Part shown: piece after piece, positions 57,776-64,000 of the stretch
Position numbering within the stretch: position 1 is the stretch's first letter
How the letters are laid out: each line of letters starts with the position of its first letter
From: Branchipolynoe longqiensis
Lineage: Eukaryota; Annelida; Polychaeta; Phyllodocida; Polynoidae
DNA length: 64,000 nucleotides
Direction: 5' to 3'
NCBI GenBank assembly: GCA_030323885.1
Contig: CM059188.1
Coordinates: 111,258,763-111,322,762, forward strand
Made by a program: the position numbers and the translations under genes
The notes under the pieces: generated by a model
Told to the model about the DNA's origin: nothing
Databases searched by the model: none
Seen by the model: only the letters and a program-made list of their open reading frames with translations

Positions 57776-57943
57776 TCCACATGCCAAGTATTACTAATTA
57801 AACAGTTATGTTTTTTAGATGGCCTAGACACAATGAGTACACATCACCCTGACTGACCCCTAGAATTTCAGCACCGCAACATTCTATATACTACATTATT
57901 AGATTTCACATATGTTTACTACAACCTTGGATCCATGATAAGT

Positions 57944-58019
57944 AGTGTTCTCTGTGATGGAGTGGTTAGAGTGTCTGACTTTCTTCTATGTCAGACTCCT
58001 AATCTGAAGGCTTGTGGTT
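57944..58019 (+). mobile_element. SINE2 head (split by LTR)
   Basis: tgttctctgtgatggagtgg to aaggcttgtggtt. Confidence 0.82.
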
Positions 58020-58604
58020 TGATGCGCGAGAAGGAAGAACAGAGGCGGAGGTGGGAAAACTGAGGCGTTTATTGTGACGCCTCTGGCAACATACAGAGAA
58101 ACAGTGAAATAACAATAAATGACAAAGTAAGGTACAAACAGGGTAACTGAGGAGGTAAACAGGCTGAGGAGGCACAGAGCAATACAGGGGGCTCATGAGG
58201 AGCAGGGGGCTCGCGAGGAGCAAAGAGTCAGGGGCTCATGAGGAGCAGAGGATAAATAGGAGGGGCTCATAAGGAGCAGTGTCAGAGTTGGTAGAGGGGG
58301 GGCAGAGGAGCCCTCCGCCGCAGAGGGGGAGGGTAGAGGAGGGAGAGTTGGGTGGGTGGGTGGAGAAGAAGAAGGGCAGAGAGCTGGAAGGCGGCTGGAG
58401 GCTGAGTGCCTGAGTGGAGGCCGGCGGGCGGCCTTATAAGGGGGGAAGTGAGCAGAGGCAGGAGGGGGGTGAGTCGCTCAGGGCCGGGGGGAGGTGAGCA
58501 GTGGCGGGGCTGAGTCGCTCAGGGGCGGGGGGAGGTGAGCAGTGGCAGGAGGGGGGGGTGAGTGGCTCAGGGCCGGGTGAGTCGCTCTCCCTCCCCTCGC
58601 ATCA
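58020..58604 (-). mobile_element. Solo LTR (different family) in SINE2
   Basis: On the - strand the 585 bp run from TGATGCGAGG to CTCGCGCATCA, with a TATA-like cttataagg near 58435 and AATAAA about 55 bp before the end. Internal ggctcatgaggagcag repeats lie at 58190-58280. No clear target duplication. Confidence 0.65.
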
Positions 58605-58639
58605 AACGAAATGCTTCGCATTACGACCAATTCCCCATA

Positions 58640-58815
58640 CCATCAGCTCTGCCAATTTGGATTTCCACGCTGGGTATAACTTTCAGCGCATGAAAGGCCA
58701 GTTGCTCTCATACCACATCTATGTAATGTGAGAGGTTAAAAAATCCCTTGGGTCAGTAACAGTGTAGGCTCAGTCTTTCTATCAACAAACTGTCTAATGG
58801 TGAAAAAAGTGTGGA
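58640..58815 (+). mobile_element. SINE2 body (split by LTR)
   Basis: Resumes at accatcagctctgccaattt and ends caacaaactgtctaatgg. Confidence 0.82.
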
Positions 58816-58817
58816 AG

Positions 58818-59093
58818 AGAAGGAGTTTGGTTCAAACCAATGACTTATACAATTTATTCTTGTCGTTTCCTAGCCTGGCGCTTGGCATTAATAGGATAGG
58901 GCAAGGACTGGTTAGCTCAGTGTCAGAATGATCTGATTGAGTGTGATATCGGGTCATTGTGCTGGTGGCCTGATTTCCCAGTGGAAAAGCACTATAAAGT
59001 TGTCATGAGTGTGCACTGTCACAAGTCGATACCCATCCTTAGATGTTGCCAGGACGTAGAAACTCCAACAACCAACAACAACCAACCAACTAA
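58818..59093 (+). mobile_element. SINE1, head lost
   Basis: gagtttggttcaaaccaatg to aaactccaacaaccaac. Confidence 0.83.
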
Positions 59094-59350
59094 ACATGCG
59101 ACACAAGGTTATATTAGCCCGAAGTACCTTGTCTGTATATTCCGGACTGAGTTCTTACAAATGGCTATCAGTAGATCGAATCTACGACCCTCAGCCCTTG
59201 CTGGGTATTTTTCGGTCAAGTACACTCCGATTGATGGCATGGTGTGGCTCAAGACCGATCCGTCTTCAGTGGCAGTCACAAACAGTCATACATCTAACCA
59301 CCGCAATCCGATACAAAAACCACTTTAGAAACACAGAGCATGTACAACTC

Positions 59351-59762
59351 TAGATAAAGGATTAACCCGGTACTCGCAGTACACGGGTGAAGACCAGCCT
59401 TATATAAAAATGGTCGAAAAATCGGGTTAATGAAATGAGTCTTTAGAGAGCCTAATTTCACAATCTAATAAGCAACATTTATTCTTTGTATATGTCTTCA
59501 TATTTCCCCGCTACCTTTGAGTTGAAAAATATAATAAAATATCTAGTTTAATAAGATTTAAAAGTGAAATCGACGGTGTTCTAGCGCCGCCATCTTGTCT
59601 TTTTGCATTCTCGTCCATTTCACAAACTCTGTACCTATATATGTAGCCATTTGATCCTGGAACCACAGTTTCTAGTTCCTGTCCCATACTAAAGCTATTT
59701 TCGCCCGTATTTACACTACGTTGTCGTTCACCCATGTACTACAAGGGTGAATCTTTTATCTA
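59351..59762 (-). mobile_element. Non-autonomous DNA transposon with 9-bp TSD, copy 2
   Basis: The 412 bp element lies in reverse orientation to the copy at 47275. Its termini are TAGATAAAGGATTAACC and, inverted, TAGATAAAAGATTCACC. The 9-bp flanks GTACAACTC (59342-59350 and 59763-59771) are a perfect target-site duplication. The 74-codon frame (59511-59735, - strand) ending LLYFSTQR is collinear with copy 1, about 57 of 74 residues identical by hand count and no gaps. No transposase motif is recognisable in it. Confidence 0.85.
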
Positions 59763-59792
59763 GTACAACTCATACCTCCCACACATATTCCA

Positions 59793-60097
59793 GGCGCGGG
59801 GGCCGAATCAGTAGAGCGCAGGCTTCCCATGCGGAAGGTCAAACCGATAACTAATCAAATTTATACTCGTCGCTTCCTAGCCTGGCGCCCGACATTAATA
59901 GGATAGGGCAATGACTGGTTAGGTTAGTGTCAGGATATTGTGACTGAGTGGGATATCAGCTCATGGTGCCAGTGGCCTGATTTCCCAGTGGAGCAGCATT
60001 ATAAAGTCACCATGAGTGTGCACTGTCACAAGTTGGTGACGGTCCTGATATGACATTAAATGTTGCCAGGACGTAAAATAACAACAAACAAGCAACC
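59793..60097 (+). mobile_element. SINE1, head shortened
   Basis: Head gggggccgaatcagtagagc with the B-box region deleted; tail acgtaaaataacaac. Confidence 0.85.
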
Positions 60098-60316
60098 AAG
60101 TACCATATTTGTAGGACACGTTACCTGCTTCCAACCCTTATTTGTCTGTACTACTTACAAGAATGTGCGCACGGAAAACCCGATAAGTACATGGACAGAC
60201 TTGATTTAGTTTATGCACGTTATGCACCATGCATGAATTCATAATACACCTGCCTATCTGAAATGTCCTATTTGAGTATTCACGCAAAAAAGATTGTGTA
60301 CTTTTCAAAGAAATCG

Positions 60317-60575
60317 GGGGTTCGAATCCCGGTCGAGTCAAATCAATGACTTATATAATTGATACTTTTCGCTACCGAGCCTGGCGCTCAGCATTAATAG
60401 GATACGACAAGGACTGGTTAGCACAGTATCAGGATGATGTTAGTGTGTGGATATCGGGGCATGGTGCCGGTGGCCTGGGCTCCCATTGAGGCAGCACTAT
60501 GAAGTTGCCATAAGTGCACACTGCCACAAGTCGGTACCCGTCCTGATATCACCTTAGATATTGCTTCGGATGTAA
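60317..60575 (+). mobile_element. SINE1, from B box
   Basis: Begins gggggttcgaatcccggtc, ends cggatgtaaaat. Confidence 0.84.
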
Positions 60576-60667
60576 AATTGTGACTACCAGCATATAGTTT
60601 GGGTTAAGTCTTGAAGTTTAAAATACATTGAAAGGTGAGTCTACTGAATATAATGCTTACTTCAATT

Positions 60668-60985
60668 TTTTCTTTTTTTTCTTGAAGATTTATACTGCCT
60701 ATCATGGATAAGTCTGAATAGACATGTTTTCACCATTAGACAGTTTGTCGATAGAAAGCCCGAGCCTACACTTTTACCAACCCAAGGGATTTTTAACCTC
60801 CCACACCACATAGACCTGGTATGAGAGCAACTGGCCTTTGATGACGCTGTAAGTTATACACAGCGGTGGAAATCCAAATTGGCAGAGGTGGGGGCACAGG
60901 GAGTCGAACCACCGACCTTCAGATTAGGAGTCTGACCTAGAAAACAGTCAGACACTCTAACTACTCCGCCACAGAGAACACCACA
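60668..60985 (-). mobile_element. SINE2, full length
   Basis: ttttttttcttgaagattt to actccgccacagagaac. Confidence 0.88.
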
Positions 60986-61257
60986 ATGATCTCTTTGCAT
61001 TATCTCCATATGGCGTCACGGTCAGTATAATAACCCCTGTTTTGCCTCTGTAAATACACGATCCCGAAGCATCATGGCTGACAATAACAACCTTCTCTAT
61101 CTGGTAATCCCAGTTATTCTCGGTTGTCCATGGGTGGCGATGATGACAGCAACTCATCATTTGTTGTGAACTCGTTGATGACTGATGACTCTAATTTGTG
61201 CTTGGAATGTGCAGTGGCACGTTGGACATATATACATCTATAGCTGTTGTCAGAGAG

Positions 61258-62455
61258 TCTGGTATGATATGTGCATTTATGCTCTTAACGAGATTATACA
61301 GAAGTATCATAGTTTAAATTCAACTATGTTTTTGTGTTTTCTTGACGCCTCTAAGGCATTTGATAGAGTGAATCATGAAAAACTGTTTGAAAAACTAGTG
61401 CAGCGTGGTACTCCAGCCTATCTCATCAGGATATTAATATTTTGGTATTCGCACCAATCAATGGTAGTCAGGTGGGGTGATGCCATGTCAGAACCCTTCC
61501 AAGTCAGTAATGGTGTACGCTAAGGAGGGATATTGTCCCCCTATTTATTGAATGTTTATATGGATGACTTGTCGAAAAGGTTAAATCAGTGTAAAACTGG
61601 ATGTATTAATGGATTATTACTTCTAAATCATCTTATCTATGCCGATGACTTGGTAATATTCTCACCATATAGTAGTGGACTGCAAATGCTACTTAATATA
61701 TGCTTCGAATATGGCATTGAAGCTGATATCAAATACAATGCTATTAAAAGTATGGTAATGATCATTCGATCAAAATATGACAAGGATACTGTATTTCCTG
61801 ATTTTATGTTAACTGGTGCTCCCCTGTCAATCTCTACTGAAGTCAAGTACTTAGGACACTTTATGACTGATGACTTTAGAGATGACAGGGATATTAATAG
61901 ACAGTGTCGCAAGTTATATGCTCAGGGAGATATGCTCATCAGGAAATTTCATATGTGTACAGCTGATGTCAAGGTAAATTTATTTAGAACTTTCTGTACT
62001 CCCTTGTATACTGCACAGATTTGGTAGAACTATAGAATGTATAGCATTAGAAAACTGAATGTAGCATACAATGACATTATGAGGTTATTAGTCAGTCTAC
62101 CTAGGTATCACAGTGCTAGTCAGTTGTTTGCCAATATTGATGTGCCTGCCTTCCAGGCTGTTATCAGGAATCTAATATTCAAATTTATTACTAGACTTGA
62201 CAAGTCAGAAAATGCTATAATACAGGGACTTGTCAAAATAGAAGAGAGTGATCTCAGATTTACGTCGGCCATATGGAGGCATTGGTACAAACTATTGTAT
62301 GTAGACCAACATTTTGATATTGGTTAGTATGGTAGTATTCATACTATTACTTATATCCTATTCACATTAATTTTTATATCTACCTACTATTGACCAAATT
62401 ATGTAACTACCATAATCCTGAGTCTGAAATAAAGAATTGAATTGAATTGAATTGG
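61258..62455 (+). pseudogene. Non-LTR retrotransposon (LINE) 3' part with reverse transcriptase, broken
   Basis: This is a 5'-truncated LINE. The reverse transcriptase domain is recognisable from FLDASKAFDRVNH (catalytic aspartate motif) through GGILSPYLLNVYMDDL to the catalytic YADD at about 61640. Thumb and C-terminal regions follow, ending LLYVDQHFDIG with a stop near 62327. Two in-frame stops break it, a TAA at 61522 just before the GGILSP motif and a TAG at about 62026. The 3' tail is a short (AATTG)n repeat at 62435-62455 after AATAAA. The style suggests the Jockey/CR1/L2 group; the endonuclease domain is absent. Confidence 0.88.
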
Positions 62456-62794
62456 TAGATGAAGGAGACAATCTTTTCTCTGCTGATGCTTTTCTTTAGC
62501 TTGAGATATCCCAGTTATAGATAATAATACAGCAACTGCAGATCATCAGAAACATCTTATAAGACTGCGTTGGGGGAGTGAGATTACCGAGTTGCAGGAA
62601 AGATGTAGGCTTCATGAAATAGAGATTCACAATAAGGAAATTACAAAGATCGATAAATGAGGGGAAATGGTCGCAGGATCTATTCGTTTGAGCAACTTCC
62701 AATCGCATTGCAAAGTGAATTCCCATCAGTGGGCGCTGCCAGCCTAGTCCCCACTGCAGGACCATTAGTCGAGACCCATTGCTGCTTTTTGTCT

Positions 62795-63257
62795 TAAGGG
62801 GCTGTCACATTAGGGTTTTTTGCGGGAGCGTATGGCGGCGTAAGCGCGTTACGTCATATACGTCGGCATACGCCGTATACGCTACTCATACGCTACTCAT
62901 ACGCTACTCATACGCTACTCATACGCCGCCAGATGCCGCCAGATGCCGGCGTATGTGAAGCGTATGAGGCATACGCCGCCATACGCTTTCATAAATCCGT
63001 CCGTCCAAATTTGTTTGTGCATGCTAAAAAAAAAACGACCTATGAGGGCGTATGGCCCATACTGTCAAAAAATGTCACAGCCCGCTCCCATACGCTCCCA
63101 TACGCTCCTCATACGCTCCTCGTATGCTCCTCATAGGTTCCACATATGCTCAAAACCACCCGAAAGGTCACCAAATGTCATCATAGGCCGGCACGCGCAG
63201 GACCTACATAGGTTTTCAATACGCTCCCGCCATACGCCGTAATGTGACAGGGCCTTT
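62795..63257. mobile_element. CCCTGTCACA-family MITE with catacgc arrays
   Basis: Inverted termini aggggctgtcacattagg and aggccctgtcacattacgg with TTA on both sides. The interior holds gcgtatggcgg/ccgccatacgc palindromes, four units of the 11-bp acgctactcat (62878-62925) and a catacgctcc array (63085-63145). Confidence 0.86.
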
Positions 63258-63429
63258 AGATTATGATAGGGCTATGAGCCAACAGGCATAGTGCAGACTG
63301 GAAAGCTTTCATTGGAAAGCAGGACAAGAAATCCATCACAAGCATACTTTACTTTCAGTCTCCCTTCAAGCAACGCAATAACACAACCGGTCTGTGCATA
63401 TATGTGGAGCAGGGACAACATGATTTTAA

Positions 63430-63780
63430 AGATAAGATATCACCAAGGATTTTATATGTAAGGATGGCAAAGTGCCCCCAGCTCTGCCAATTTGGCTTTC
63501 CACCGCTGTGTATAACTTACAGCATCATCAAAGTCAGGTTGCTCTCATACCATGTCTATGTGGTGTGGGAGGTTAAAAATCCCTTGGGTCGGTAAAAGTG
63601 TAGGCTCAGGCTTTCTATCGACCAGCAGTGGAATGAGGAAGACCATTCGTCTATGACTGAAATTTACCCTGCTTAAACAACTAATGGACCAACAACAAAA
63701 AAGAAAAAAGTGAGACTGTTTGAGGCTCTCCCAGCGTGCAATCCGAAAATATGGCCGCCATATTCGAGGAGTGGGAATAG
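63430..63780 (+). repeat. Dispersed repeat shared with 2065-2180, split by the chimeric SINE
   Basis: Left part aaggattttatatgtaagg and right part cgaaaatatggccgccat match the uninterrupted copy at 2065-2180. Confidence 0.72.
63475..63706 (+). mobile_element. Chimeric SINE: SINE2 body with alternative tail
   Basis: A SINE2 body without its head (ccagctctgccaatttgg to ggctttctatcgac) joins the alternative SINE1 tail (cagtggaatgaggaagacc to ttaaacaactaatgg) and an A-rich end. AAAGTG flanks both sides (63469-63474, 63707-63712). Confidence 0.82.
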
Positions 63781-64000
63781 GGGCAATCTAATGGCCAATT
63801 ATCACACTTTCATGACGTAACCCTAAGCATCTATCCCCATACTATCTATCAGTGGTAGTACTACTCAGGACATCGGTCATTTTTTAAATTGTTCCGGATG
63901 CATTTCTAAGGCATCATAAACCATGTCGGCTTAATACAAAATAAACCACCAAAGAAGCCTCACGGTAGGCTATAGCATATGAATGACGTTGATAATTAGC

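Larger units (their letters stand above)
55708..64000 (+). other. nAChR downstream intron (open at window end)
   Basis: No further exon in the expected frame was found after the exon B donor. The stretch holds SINE1 copies, a 27-bp minisatellite, a solo LTR in SINE2, a 9-bp-TSD MITE, a LINE relic and a CCCTGTCACA element. Confidence 0.5.

Overview
This is eukaryotic, almost certainly invertebrate, genomic DNA with very little coding sequence. The only host protein-coding sequence I can support is two exons of a nicotinic acetylcholine receptor (nAChR) subunit on the + strand (46865-47063 and 55598-55707), joined by an 8.5 kb intron. A tRNA-Glu(CTC) gene lies on the - strand at 35621-35692. 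Reverse transcriptase relics lie at 15749-16130 and 61258-62455. An animal-type receptor gene and a dense load of tRNA-derived SINEs point to a metazoan. One SINE (20345-20690, fragment at 8585-8780) resembles, from memory, a SINE common in molluscs, so a mollusc or other lophotrochozoan is my best guess. That assignment is inference.

The rest is interspersed and tandem repeats, often nested. The commonest family (SINE1 here) is a tRNA-derived SINE with about 35 full or partial copies on both strands. A second tRNA-derived SINE (SINE2) has about 9 copies. Short DNA transposon families with visible terminal inverted repeats (TIRs) include: a TTAA-bounded family (about 9 copies); a family ending CCCTGTCACA with TAA/TTA duplications; a pair of about 410 bp elements with 9-bp target duplications; Tigger-like copies; and several small MITEs. 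A 502 bp terminal-repeat retrotransposon (TRIM) with a tRNA-like sequence inside each LTR occurs twice. Solo-LTR-like sequences occur at 19.4, 21.7, 43.1, 53.7 and 58.0 kb.

Layout: 0.9-1.7 kb minisatellite; 2-13 kb mixed MITEs and SINEs; 13.9-15.5 kb G-rich then polypurine tract; 15.7-16.1 kb LINE 3' end; 17.0-18.2 kb 12-bp minisatellite; 18.5-22.2 kb TRIM, LTRs, SINEs; 22-31 kb SINEs and MITEs; 31.0-31.7 kb 39-bp minisatellite; 31.7-36.4 kb MITEs and the tRNA gene; 38.9-39.5 kb G-rich satellite; 40-46.8 kb SINEs, an LTR and MITEs; 46.9-55.7 kb the nAChR exons and their intron; 56.3-57.5 kb 27-bp minisatellite in the next intron; 58-64 kb solo LTR, MITE, LINE relic and a CCCTGTCACA element.

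The most striking structure is that both ends of the nAChR intron have been tandemly amplified together with their splice sites. Six copies of the 5' splice site occur in a 62-bp array after the first exon, and nine copies of the 3' splice site occur in a 106-114-bp array before the second exon. All repeat assignments, copy counts and boundaries were made by eye.
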